Shown here piece after piece: positions 1 to 12,400 of a stretch of DNA of 64,000 nucleotides. How positions within the stretch are numbered: the stretch's first letter is position 1; each line of letters opens with the position of its first letter. The notes beneath the pieces were generated by a model. It made no database searches. It saw only the letters and a list, made by a program, of their open reading frames with translations, and had not been told where the DNA came from. The DNA is taken from the NCBI GenBank assembly GCA_019914995.1, contig CM034126.1, positions 10,669,001 through 10,733,000 of the forward strand, read 5' to 3'. A program made the translations under genes and the position numbers. The DNA is from Acanthochlamys bracteata (Eukaryota > Streptophyta > Magnoliopsida > Pandanales > Velloziaceae).

Positions 1-1
1 T

Positions 2-118
2 CGTTCACACTACCGCATTCACAACAGAATGGAAGTTGCCGGTGCAGTTGACTTGGAGCTTGTAGGACAAGATGCTGGCAAGGTTTTTGATTCTTTTAAA
101 CCATTTCAGTCTAAATAG
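2..118 (+). CDS. C-terminal exon of an unidentified protein (partial)
   Basis: The frame starting at base 2 is open for 38 codons and ends at TAG (116-118). The peptide includes the run HYRIHNRMEVAGAVDLELV and ends FKPFQSK. The other two forward frames are interrupted by stops, so this would be the last exon or tail of a + strand gene whose body lies left of the window. I do not recognise the family. No splice acceptor can be seen because the exon already runs at the window edge. It could be a chance open frame. The evidence is reading frame and composition only. Confidence 0.35.
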   Translation, partial: RSHYRIHNRMEVAGAVDLELVGQDAGKVFDSFKPFQSK

Positions 119-776
119 CAAAGCCCGTGGCGTTAAAGATTTCATAAATTGAAGTTTGTGTTTCTTAGATATGTTGCATGGAAGAAGAACTGGAAATTCA
201 CCACCAGTGACCTGATTGTGGTCTTGGGACTATTACTGAGGTTTACCTTATTCATTTCACATTTTTCGATCTATCGCTTCAACTATGTGGCTTTATACAT
301 CTCCTGCTTCCTTGCAGTCTTTCTTTTGGCAATCTTTCGCTCAAGTCAAGAGCAACAGTGGTGGTGGTGGACTTTCGCAGATCCTTCTACGGTATACGAA
401 ATGTCAAAACAGGTGATCTCGCTTTCTCATACGAATCTCTGCGCAAGTCTTTCCTTCTATAAGAAAACTTTCATGATCTCTCAGAAGTATGGGATTGAAA
501 TTGTGCGTGACAAAAGTTTTCGAATATGCTTCATCCTACAATCCACTCTAAATATTCTAACCATGCAGGATACATAATGTTAATTACTTTCATCAACTGA
601 GAAGGAGAACTTGGCTCACGAGTAGAATTCGAAAACGAAAATATATATTTCAAGGAATGATAAAAGAAATATACGCTTTACAATTCAAACATGCAGATCA
701 ATTTGGAGTATATCCCTACAAATAGTACAATCATGTTACAGTTCTCAGCGCTAATATTATCAGCATTCTTCTGGCA

Positions 777-1016
777 GCGTTTGGGAACGTTTAAAACTTT
801 TAAAATAAAATTTTTTTAAATAAAAATATTTTTATTTTTTTAAAAAATAAATTATATTTTTTTATTTTAAAAAAAATAATAAAAGAATTTTATTAAATAA
901 ATTTTTTTATATTTTTTAGTTTTTAAATAAAGTTTCTGAATATTTATAAAAAATATGTTAAAAAATATAAAATTAAAAATTAAAAAATTACTTTTGGAAT
1001 AAGCAATGTCAAACGC
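777..1016. repeat. AT-rich MITE-like repeat, copy 1
   Basis: A block of about 240 bp made almost only of A/T homopolymer runs is bounded by GCGTTTGGGAA at the left and TCAAACGC at the right, which are inverted copies of GCGTTTG. The same layout recurs elsewhere in the window, for example at 29858-30106 and 52053-52298. No target-site duplication is clear at this copy. Confidence 0.55.
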
Positions 1017-1952
1017 CCTTGGAGCTTATTACAAAATGGAATCGACCGTCGAACAATTTGCCTGAAACTGGAACATTACAGAGCGGACGCACAAGCAAGA
1101 TAAATAGACAACATGGTAATGTACCAAATGATTCTTTGGTTAACTCGTAGACTGCAATTGAATACACCAGCTGCAGCATCAGGCAAGCAAGTGTCATTTA
1201 CGTTTCAAAGATTCAGTTACAAGCTGTGACCGAACTGTTGGCATTCTATGAGAAGGTCAGTATGGTATGCTTTCCAAGCTCTTGAAATTTTCAATACCCA
1301 TTTATAAAATAGCATTTAATCCTTTTTCTACATATTCTATCTCAAGGTTGCCTCGTTGCTCCAACACTCCGCATTCTGTGCTCCTCCAGCAAGCTGCAAG
1401 TTCTGCTAGTTTCCACTATAACAACGTAGATTGAATCAAGGCCGAGATGTGTTAGAAACTTTCTAGTTTACTGAGCTGCAACATTGAGTACGATTTGATT
1501 GACCCATTTATTCATAGTGGGAAATGCTAAAATTATAAGACAAGAATATAAATTTATACTTGCTGCATTACCACAGATGATGAAATATCTATTTGAGAAG
1601 TAGTTGTATGCTTTCCAAAATGCAGGAGCTTCCATCACCTGATGCAAATCAGATAGCCAGCAATCTATCCAGTCTTGGACAGATGCAGAATAGAGATGTA
1701 ATCTCAACTTCTAACCCTGTAAGTCAATCATCAAAACCAAGGCAGACAAAATGATGAGACTTGACAAGGAAATCCACTAAATAGCATTACATTAACATTG
1801 CCGAATAAGTAAATACTCATATACCAATATATACATTATAGTAAGAAATCAGACATCGCAGAAATTAGGTTCTGGAATGCTACATTTAGTAACTACGGCA
1901 TTTCCTTATCATCTGATGTGTGAATGGTTACTTTAAATACAGGCATGGGGTC

Positions 1953-1972
1953 AGGGTTTAGGGTTTAGGGTT
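1953..1972 (+). repeat. Short interstitial telomere-like repeat (telo-box)
   Basis: Nearly three consecutive copies of the plant telomere unit TTTAGGG occur here (AGGGTTTAGGGTTTAGGGTT). Short telo-boxes are common in plant promoters and 5' UTRs, but no gene start is visible nearby. It may be a trace of an unannotated transcript start or of break repair with telomere sequence. Confidence 0.8.
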
Positions 1973-2928
1973 AGCTACTGGGGGAAGATTGGCATTTGAG
2001 AGTTCACAGTTTGGTTCTTCCAGGTTTGCCTTCAAGCATAACCACTCACTTCTCTGGTCGAGGAGAGGTAAGCATAGATTGAATTACAGATCCATAAAAG
2101 CTTGTGAAATTTACAGCTATAATCGGATAAAAGGACTACTACAGGTTTACTCCATTAGACACGATATCACATATCTCCAATGCCTTCTGCCAGGGTTACT
2201 ATTGGCAATCAGGAAATGGTCTGTTTGAAGGTAGTGTACTTAAAAAATACTCTCTGACTATTTACGATGAGTTTGTAAAGCTACTAATACAATCTTTTGC
2301 AGAACCTGGAGAAGTTTTTGTAGTATATGATGAAGCATAAAGGAATTCTATGGTTCATGGCAATCATCCATTCAGATGAATAAGTGACCAATCCGCTGAA
2401 ATCTCAAGCATGAAAGCTGCATAGCGAAATCCATATTAATTATCATCTTGCAAACCCCTATAAAAGGCAAAGGAAATTATTAGATAAGGAATTTACTGGT
2501 CATGAAGCGACATAACTATGGAAGTCCAACTTTTCATGACACAAGCAGCTAGGAGAATGAAAAGTTGCTCTAGAGCTTCACAGATCAGAATGACAACAAA
2601 GGTTACTTTCAATTTCTTGACAGTGGACAGTTTGCATTTTGGACATCCTTTAACAGCTTGATGAAATGAAACAGAGCACAGATTTGCCAGTTGGTGCTGG
2701 TTTTGTTATAAAGAAAAAATTTGACATTCTAAGTTTCAGTCAGCCAGATGATAGCTGTATTTTGCTTTCCTGTTGATGCATTTTTCAGCTTTAATTTTTA
2801 AGAGAATTTTGATTCTCACACAAAGAATATTAGTCAAGTATGGCGGAGATTCCAAATGTTTCAAAGCTCATTCTACTGCCAAAAAAAGGAAAATGGAGCT
2901 GAAATGATTATACATTAAGTTAAAAAGA

Positions 2929-2949
2929 TTAACCAATATGTTTGCTTCC
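2929..2949 (-). other. CCB2: Proposed terminal micro-exon of CCB2
   Basis: Exon 6 ends in phase 0 at 3748 with donor GTAAGC. On the minus strand a pyrimidine-rich tract ending in TTTTTGCAG leads into GGAAGCAAACATATTGGTTAA, six codons (GSKHIG) and a stop. CCB2 proteins end shortly after the KFK motif, so a tiny last exon is expected, but another acceptor within the 0.8 kb intron cannot be ruled out. Confidence 0.5.
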
Positions 2950-5900
2950 CTGCAAAAATCATAACCATCTAACGTGCAGCAACTAAACTGTGATATCTAT
3001 AGTTTTTAAATTATTAATAATACACTCCACAGACGTATGACACCAAAGAAACACAGTGGTCCTGTTCAAAGAACGGTCTCTACTGTTAGTGGGTTGTACA
3101 AGCTGATAGACTACTGCTTGAGTAACTAATACAACATAGATAGAGCTCCACTGACCCATGATTCATCTGAGAAGTCTGTACCTCCTACGGAACATGACAA
3201 CAGGAGTTGAATTAAGATGACAGTTTGGCACCATCAAAATGAAAATATATTATCGATGTCACGCATCCCAAACATTAAAAACATGAACATCTACAATGAC
3301 AAAGGTCAAGAGGAAATTTCATAACACTGCATTACAGATTGTAAAACATTTCGTCTGCATCTACAACTCAGACCAAAACCTATAACAGCTCAGTGCTTTA
3401 GCTACAAATCTGATCATGACTATTGAAAACTTTCCTGAAGAAGGAAAATGATATAGCATGCCCTAAGAATTCATATAAAGGGTTTGTACTCAATTTTCCT
3501 TACCTTCAATCCTTTAAATTGCAGTGTCTTCATCCTGTATATTCAGTTCGCCAGACAAATATTGCATATTCTGATTATTTGAGAATTGCAACCTCGAAAC
3601 ATGGTCAAAACTACTTTACAAAAACTTTGAGGAAAAGGGTATGTCCTTTAGTTGGCCTCTGTATTGTTGACATTCTCCTGGACAATGATAAAGTTTCAGC
3701 AAAATCATTCCCAAGATTCAGAACCAATAAAACAGAAAAACGCTTACCTTGAATTTATTAGCAACCGCTCCTATCCAAGCTCTGTCTTTATCACTATAAG
3801 CATCACTAGAACTAGATGCTAGTAACACCTGCCCTGTGGTGTTTACTATCTGACTTCTAGATCTATAAGAGGTACATGAAATGGGATACAGTAGAAGCGA
3901 AAGAGTCCCTCTGGGTAGAAAGTCTTGAAGCTGGGAATCTGAAATTTAGCAAATAATTTGTAGCTAAATTTAGAGATTTCACTGGAAAAATAAAAACTCT
4001 TTACATGGAAATCTGAGCAAGCAATTATCTAAATAAGGTACTTATATCTTGGATACCACAATTTCCATGGTCCTGTAGATCCATATTAGTAAAGTGTATA
4101 GACAACTTCAGAAGACGAACAAACTTTAAAATACAAAGTATTAAAAAAATGATGCTAGTATTACTGCAAAGAACTATGCAAAAAGGAAGATAGCTATTAA
4201 ATTGGATAAGAGATGAAAACACGCTAGCATAAAGACTAAAAGAAAATTTTTATTAGCTTGAAGAGCTTTAAGTTTTAACTTCAGTCCCAATTGGAAGATT
4301 TGACTTCTAAGATCCATGACAACATCGAACTAACATTGAGCACCACATCCATCAGAAAATAAATTCCTATTGCCTTAGATGATTCTTGAAAGTAACTTCA
4401 CACAGCTTGAGTTTCTCAAACAAGTTACCTGAAATTTGTGGAAAATATAGAGTATCTTGCAAGCCAAGAAAACCAAGATTATGCATCTTGCGGTTGAACC
4501 AGTCAACCAAGTCAGCTTGTGCAATATCTTCAGGAATACCCCAGTAGCCTCTTACACATGCACCATCTTGGACCATTATCATCTGGCGACACCAGAACTA
4601 ATCAGAAATAACACATTGAAACATACAGGATGCCAGTGAAAATCAGGTTTTTGAATTACTAGCATATGACCCCCTTTATGCATTCTAATAACTTACCAAA
4701 AGCTAACCTTTTTATGCATTCTCATAACAGGGAGTTTACAATAATAGATAAATATTTCAGACTACAGAAAGAAAATATCCTTTTTAATTGGAAACTCATG
4801 ACTCCCGAAGGTAAACAAGTAACACTTTTACCAAACTAACTGGACGAAAAACGATCTCATGACTAAAGGTCTGAGAGTTTCCATTACAAAGTTTCATACA
4901 TTGACTCTTTTATTATCAACCAAAACATCACGAGTCTTGTAACGGAATAAAACCTCAAGAATTCAAACTAGAAAATCGCTCAATTCTTTAAGGAAAATGG
5001 AATGCTAAAATAATCTATAGATGGTTTTAGATTCCATATACTGACATCAATTCTGCAAAATCGTAATTCCAAGTACGAAAGATACCACAGACATGGTGTT
5101 TGTATTCCGCAATAGAACATATGAAGCCCAAGCTAAATCCTCCTTCTGAGTGTCCGACAGATTTTCTGACAAGTAAAAAACTTGCTTGTTTCCTTCAGGC
5201 AAAGGCATTTGAGTTATGCTATTTGAGCCCTTGAAAAGTAGTCATAGAAACAGAATCATATAAGAAGCTGCATGCACATGCTTTAAGAGAACTTTGACAG
5301 CCATCCAATTGGAAAGATGACATTTTCGGCAACAGAAACAATGAAAGATGTTAAATTATCAACGTTCTGTAAGAAATTCATAACATTCATAGCGATTTCT
5401 GTCACTGTTTTTTGATCCTTCTCCAAGAAGCATCATCATATGTGGTTTATTAACTATAGAATTAATCAATGAAAAGCTAATACCCCCATACCTCCATCTT
5501 TCCTTCATACCTTGGATGGTTAGGCACTCATCTTTAAAAAGGCATATTTCTGGCAAATAACCATATAATATAGAATGCATCGACCAATGAACTCATGTTG
5601 TTTGCAAAACCCCAACTTCAGAAACTACATCTCAATTATCTCTCTCACAATAGAAGTGTCATGAGCAAGTCTATCAGTGCTAGTATTCGATGATTCTAAA
5701 CACAATAAACTAGTGATGATTATGATTAATCTGGAGTTTTTCCGGCGCCCATTACCTTGAGGAACCTTCCAAGGTAAGGAAGAGTAGTCGAGAATGCTGC
5801 CAAGCAGATGCCAACCGCCTCCGATCTCTAGTGGAAGACAAATCAAATTAAGTCAAACAACAGTCAAGCTGACAAAGGAAATAAACAGTTGCTAAGAGTA

Positions 5901-6281
5901 ACAACTAAGCTTTACGCACAAGCTGGGCAGCAGAGGGAGTGGCAGTTGAGAAAAAATGGTTAGCAACGATGAGAGATCCAAAGGCCAGCCCTATATATCT
6001 AGGGAGGTAAGATTCATCTAGCCCCGGTATACCTGCTAAACCACAATCAACAATTTGATGCTTCAACTATTTCAATTTTAAGGAAAGAAGATTGTTGTTG
6101 TTGATGGGAACTTGCCGAGAGTGAAACGTAGAACGGAGAGGTTGAGCTGTTGTTTCTCGTCGCTGCTGTTGCACGAGTCTTGTCTTGTGGGTCCTACACA
6201 AATCGCCGGGCATCGTCGCCGGCGATGGCTGCAGAAGAACGGCAGGAGCGCTGTTGAGTAAGGAACGGTTGAGATTGTCAT
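2929..6281 (-). CDS. CCB2: CCB2, cofactor assembly factor for cytochrome b6f (chloroplast)
   Basis: CCB2 is a thylakoid membrane protein that, with CCB1, CCB3 and CCB4, attaches the c' haem to cytochrome b6 of the photosynthetic b6f complex. Exons on the minus strand: 6281-6116, 6032-5920, 5827-5756, 5229-5086, 4582-4429, 3938-3748, and a proposed final micro-exon 2949-2929, giving about 286 aa. Splice phases close exactly for the first six. Recognisable segments are LSVLRFTLGIPGLDESYLPR, EDLAWASYVLLRNTN, CVRGYWGIPED, DTLYFPQIS and SDKDRAWIGAVANKFK. The first 45 residues are rich in S, T and R and suit a plastid transit peptide. Two hydrophobic stretches follow in exons 2 and 3, as expected for the family. 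Intron 1 uses a GC donor. The start is the ATG at 6281. Identification is by remembered family sequence. The last exon is less certain because it encodes only six residues. Confidence 0.88.
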
Positions 6282-6459
6282 TGTGAAAACATAATGTTCT
6301 GAAAAAGATAAGTTTTCTTATTGAATAACAAAACAACAAATTATTACTTTCAATTAAAAGAATTTTATACTATTTAATTTTTCAAATAAAATATTTGTGG
6401 TGTTATTATAAAGGTTCGTGCTGTTTGGTTTATCTATCTCAAAGCAACACAGGCCTCAA
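6282..6459. promoter_or_regulatory. Bidirectional promoter between CCB2 and MutS2
   Basis: Only 178 bp separate the two start codons, which face away from each other. The interval is very AT-rich (for example the run 6331-6400) and must hold both core promoters and both 5' UTRs. No unambiguous TATA box can be assigned to either side. A shared promoter is inferred from the distance alone. Confidence 0.7.
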
Positions 6460-9400
6460 ATGTTTGTTCAATCTCATTCGATCGTTCCAATCCCTGCTAC
6501 TCTTCTAAACATCTTCACCGCCGACAATCGCCGCCGGCGATTTCTCATTCTCACTCATACGAACGCCCACACTCAACTTACATCTATTCAATCTTCTATA
6601 AAGCCTGCTGACGTTTCAGATGTCGTTGCCGATACTCTTCGCTTGCTCGAATGGGACCGCCTCGTCGACTCCGTCGCCGCCTTCGCTGGCACTCCCCTCG
6701 GCCGTGCAGCCTCCAAGGTTTAGCAATGCGCTTTGGAAGCACTACTTCTGAGCATGCGTCTATACTTTCGATCGCTTTGATTTTGTTCTTGTGTGAGAAT
6801 GCAGGAACAGCTCTGGTCTATTGATGTGAGCTTTGAGGATAGCAATTGTTTACTCAGTGAGACTGCTGCTGCTGTGGAGATGATCAAGCACGGCCTTGGG
6901 GGATTGGATTTTGCTGGCCTTGATCTCATTCTAGTAAGCAGTTTCTGAATTTGCCACCTTAATTTGAATGTAAGTTTCTTAGCCAATACATCCGGAAAGG
7001 GATAGTGCAGAAAACACAACCGTTTTTTATCAGCTCCATGCTTGCTGTTTATCTATTCAAGGGCATACTTTCTCCTTTGTTTAGACTTGTGCTTATTACA
7101 GATATATTTTGTGTATATCAGTACTCTTGCCTAAATGTTTAGCTCTTCATTTATCTGAAAGGTAAAATCGGCAACCGATTGTGCTGCCAGAGGGTTTCCC
7201 GTTAATGGATTTGAAGCGCTAGCTGTTGCTAGTCTGTCACTGTTTGCGGAAACTTTGCAGATCAACGTGAAGGCTGCAATTAAGGAAGATATAGACTGTT
7301 ACAACCGTTTTATGCCTCTAAGTGAAGTGGTACATGGTTCCTCGCATTTTTAGATGTGTGATTTTAGCTGTGCTGGACATATACAGTAAGCTTGGCTTCT
7401 AATGCCTTTGTAGATAATGGATTTTGTCATATTTCGGGAGCTGGTCAAATGTGTGCAACAAGTGATACAAGAAGATGGTATGATTAAAGACAGTGCGGTA
7501 CGTTTCTCAAACAAATAAGCCCTGTGTTTTGTGCTAGTGTTTTGTTTTCTACCACCATCTCTTTGATTAAGACAACAGGCCTCCTAAAGTTCCAAAAAGA
7601 TATTCTCTACTTTCTCTTTGCTTCCTTGGTGCGTCTAAGAAATGTGATGATGCATCTTATGTAAAAGCTCATTATGTAGGTCTGGCATGTGAGGTAAATA
7701 CATAAAGTTTACAAGTTAACCTGAACAAGGTTCGTCAATATGCAATCGTTATAAGTGATTGCATATCAGCAGGGCTGTTGGAGCTTGGATGGGCAGTATG
7801 TCTTCCAAAAGCTTGAGTGCATAACACCGTAGCCTGTAGGTGCATGAGAGTATGACTAAATATTCAAGCCTCAATGACTTAATTAAGTCATGATAGCACC
7901 TTCAGTAACATCTGTGGAGCAGCAATTTCTTTGACCCTTTTAGCGTTGTTTGTTAAACTATGACTTCATATTCTTAATTTCTAAACCATCAAATTATTTT
8001 TTTAATGGAGAAAACCCATTCTGCACAATCTGCACATGGTCCTCCTTCATTAGGAAAGAGTTCTTTCTTGTTCTCCCGCCCCTCCTAGCGCATGGGTATC
8101 TGAAGCCCGCGGCTGAGCTTCATGAGCCACTGGCACACGTCCCCCGCCTCAAAAGATCTTTTGAGCTGCTCGTTCCAGCAGTACTGGAGCACGTCCACTC
8201 CCGGCGGAACCAGGGTTCCAAGGAGGAAGATGCTCCTTCTTGGCTGCCTTCCACGGGGGGCAGCCTCGCTTAGCGAATCCGAAAATAAATGTAGGATTAA
8301 AAAAAAAAATCTGTAGGACCAAATCTCCCTTTCCATGATTAACATGGACAAAGTAGCAGATTCTTCGTGGAAGTTCCTCACAGGAGGGAGGATCGAGAAG
8401 CCACTCCATTCCTTCAAGTTTGGAGGAGCACTCAAGAGAGACAGCGAAAGGCTGAAGCCTCCATGGGATGGAAGAGTGAGAATTCTCTGAGGAACATCAA
8501 ACTCCGGCACCAAATGGTTGGAGAGTGTATACTGTGAGAGAATAGTGCAAGATGGAAGTTTTATCATTAAAAGCTACAATTATCATGTCTTTGTTATTTT
8601 AATGCTGTGGATTTGTCTTGACGAAGTTTCATTGTATATTTACTTTCATTGTATATTCACAACTTTTATGTTGTGAATGTTATTGCAGAGTCCTGAGCTG
8701 AAGCATTCACGAGATCAAGTTAAAGCTCTTGAGAAAAAGGTACTCTATTAGAGAAAAGTTAAGAGCGTATTGCTGTTATGTCAATATGTATCTTGCATTA
8801 CTATTATTCACTTACCTATCAACTATACATGTTCTTCTCTTTAACGATATATTATGCTCTTAACTATACATGTTCTTGCTATGATGTGTTATAAAAAAAG
8901 TTGTTTTTCTGTATAATTAATTGATTTAATACTTTAAATTTTTAAAAGATTCGAAAATTTTTCTATTATTCTTAAAGTTTTCTCAAATTGGCAAATGGTG
9001 AGACTTGTCAAGTATTAACGTTTCTGTGTTTGTTGTTGATCTCAGCTATATCAATTGATGGACAAGATAGCTAGGAGTAACAAAAGTGAGGCTTCATCAA
9101 TGGTAGGTCAAACACATCATAATGCTTTTAGAATATGCGCTTCCACATGAAGCTCAGCTTAGGTCCTTATCTTGTTCCTCAGGAAGTTTGTGTCATCAAC
9201 GGAAGGTGGTGCATAAAAACATCTAGCAACCAATCTGCCGAAATTGATGGATTGCTCTTGTCCAGGTATGGCAGTAGTGCAATCTACAGATATGCCTTCA
9301 TGTAGTATGTACTAGGCTCTCCTTGGGAGTACGTTCACACCAGCGGTTGGAATATATGTTGCATAAAGCATGAATGAGTTGTATCAGCACTGTTGGTTTC

Positions 9401-12400
9401 CACACATGCTTCTTAGAGCAATGTTTACAAAAAAACCAAATGTTGAAGCAACGTTTGAAAATTTTACCATGTATGCCTATTGCTTAAGCACTTCCGTCAT
9501 CCTTGAGCAAACCAAATGAGAGTTCAAAATTTACTGCCAAATGATTTCACTGAAGTTGTTGCATATCTTCTAATGCAATATGCATATTTCTGGTATGTTC
9601 GAGACTAATGCATATTTCTGATATGTTCGAGACTAATGCAATATGCATATTTCTGATATGTTTGGGACTAATGATATATGCATATTTCTGATGGTCCTAA
9701 TTGTTGAAATGACCTTCAAAATTAGTTTCACCAATCGAGAGATAAATTCAGCATGTGAGTCATTTTTAAATCTTCAACTCAAACATCTTTCAAATGGATT
9801 TACGACAAAGATAGATCCTTATTTTCTTTTTATTTGGAACTTCACTGCGTCTATTATCCTTTTTCTTTTGGTATCCTTCAGATACTGAAATTTGAAAAAG
9901 CTTTAGAACCTTTTTCCTGCATGTAGTCACATAACTAAGCTGGTTTTAGCAGGCGATGTAACATGATTTATTTCTATCTAGTGCCGCAGACGGTGGTGTA
10001 CTTGAGCCAGTTGTTGCAGTCCAATTAAATGACAAGCTACAAGAGTTAAGGTCTATGGTTGCAAAAGCTGAGGAGGATGTCTTGTCAAGACTGACAGAGA
10101 AGGTTTGAGATTTTAAATTACTAGTGATTCCTAAGGCTCCATGTATGGATTCGCTTATGCTTTTCCTGTAGGTGGTGGTAGAAGTCGATGGCATTCTTCT
10201 CTTGTTGCAGAAGATAATATGGGTAGATGCTGTAGGTAACTCTTCTAGTTTAGTTTTTTTAATAAATAATAATAATTATTATTATTATTATTAAATGTCC
10301 TTGTTCACGATTTAGCGCCATGATCTGAACTAACATTTTGACAGAAAGAGCCACTGTGCTGTGTGGAAGATACATATTGTCTTCATTTAAAGTTTCTCGA
10401 ACACCAAAAACTTCTATATCTACCTTCCTTTCTTCTTTTGTTTCTCCCTTTTATGGAGTTCTCTTCTTTCCTGCTTTAAAATTGCGTGCGACCCTTTTAT
10501 TAGGTTTCTTTTGTTTCTAATGCATTTAATAAGATGAGAGTTCAAAACTAAACGAATGTATGGAATACATGCTATCTTGTTGGTATAGTGTACCTTTGAA
10601 GACAATTAGGGTATGTTTATCCTCCTTTTTGTGAAAAGTGAATAATCTGAACCATCAACCTGGACCTGAAATTGCTAGTAGACACTCTTGCTCAATAATG
10701 AGATACAATCCTACAAAGTTACTTCCCTTAAAGCAGTCACAGAATGGAATATTGCCTAAAAGAAAAGTACTAATCAAATGGTCAAGTACAGCATGCAAGT
10801 ATCTACAGTAAACCTCAGCACTGTGGCAATTTGCACTTCTCAACTATACATCAATGTTTATGTTGTTATATGTAAATACAGGTTGTTGCTCGAGCAAAGT
10901 ACAGCATGTCATATGGTGGTAACTATCCAGAATTATTTTTTCCAATTAATAGTAGTGGAACTCCAACAAAGGAAGATGCCTCCATTGGAGATGGAGAAGC
11001 TGGAACTGTTCCAACTTCATCTCCTCCTCGAAAGGACTGGAAATTGTATATGCCAAAAGCTTATCATCCTCTCTTGCTTCAGCAACACCGTGACGATTTA
11101 AGTAAAGCTAAGAAGAATATAGCTAGTTTTGCTACCGTGAGTTTGCTACAAAGTGAATGCCTTTCTAGATTATTCAAGTTTGAAATTCAAGATTTCACTT
11201 GTTGCAAATTGAAAATTTACAGGACATTAGACGAAAGAGATTGCAAGGAAAATTGGAGAGTGGTGAAGAAAGCATTCTGGCTTCCATGAAGTTAAAGGTG
11301 TTAGTCAATCGTGCAGTCATTTTATCTAACTTCATATAGAATTGCCTCTAACATTGCTTTATACATTTTTCATCCTGTGATCCTCATAATATGATTATGT
11401 TTTGATTTAGGCTGCTGAAATGGAGAGGAATCATCCAGTGCCTATTGATTTTATGGTCTCTATGAGAACTAGTGTGCTTGTAGTAACTGGACCTAACACT
11501 GGTGGCAAAACCATTAGCTTGAAGACTGTCGGGCTTGCATCGCTGATGGCTAAAGTAGGTCAGTGTCCTGTACTTGACCTATTCTAGTCAACTGCAATCT
11601 TCATGAAATTGCTTTGTAAAAAGTACAAAAGTATTCTTGTTAGTACATCAAGACCTTTTTAGCAGAAATCCCAGTTACCACATTCTCTCCCATTTTTCTG
11701 CTGTACTTCTCTAATGTTAAGCTTCGATTTGTAACCTGCATGGTTGCACCTATCCTTTTATTTTTATGGGGATGTTTCTGACATTGATAACAATAAAGGC
11801 TAAATATGTTCAGAAATTGTCTTTTAATTTGCTTCCTAGAAGCAACAGAACCATAAAACTCCTGATCAAAATTTTGAAGTTGCTTGTTGCAGGGCTTTAT
11901 GTTTTGGCTTCTGAACCTGTTAAGATACCTTGGTTTGATGCAATATTTGCTGATATAGGTGATGAGCAGTCCCTGACTCAATCACTTTCTACTTTCTCTG
12001 GCCACCTAAAACAGATCAGTGTAAGTCTAAAATGATGTCTATCCTCATACCAGAATCTTTCTTGTGTAGCTTTTTCAATAGTCATAGCGAGAATCTTTCT
12101 CTTACATGCCAATATGAGAGAGGATATTCTATTGTTTTGTCCTCCATATGAGTTTGGGTACTAATCGCTAGACATGTCTGCGAGTCAAATAATTTACAAC
12201 TTCTTGTGCCCTGCATTGTATTTGTTGTCAAGTATGCTTGCTTAATTTCTAAACCTCCAACTGTAGTTCTGAAGCAATATGTTCAAAATATTGTTCTAGG
12301 TTGGCCACCATATATTAAGAACTTAGGCAGTTCTTGGTTTACATACTTGTAATTAGCTTAACTAGTTGTAGCTTGAATGTTTTCCACATTACAAGCTGAA

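Larger units (their letters stand above)
119..2928. other. Intergenic region
   Basis: No gene is supported here. The longest open frames (149-577 on +, 1989-2228 on +, 1009-1197 on -) show no family resemblance and no exon structure. The stretch holds an AT-rich MITE-like repeat at 777-1016 and a telomere-like motif at 1953-1972. The first few hundred bases may be the 3' UTR of the partial gene. The right end may be the 3' UTR of CCB2. Confidence 0.6.

Noticed and set aside
149..577. 142-codon open frame after the first stop in the window
   Set aside because: No domain or family resemblance, odd composition (four Trp in a row), and it follows the end of another frame; treated as 3' UTR or spacer.
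1989..2228. 79-codon open frame on the plus strand
   Set aside because: No recognisable domain, no neighbouring exons, and no promoter evidence.
6418..6459. Upstream extension of MutS2 to a GTG codon
   Set aside because: Nuclear plant genes start at ATG; the first in-frame ATG is at 6460 and the added residues are not needed.
8085..8567. 160-codon minus-strand frame in MutS2 intron 4
   Set aside because: No recognisable family and it lies within an intron of the opposite strand; reported as a GC-rich segment rather than a gene.
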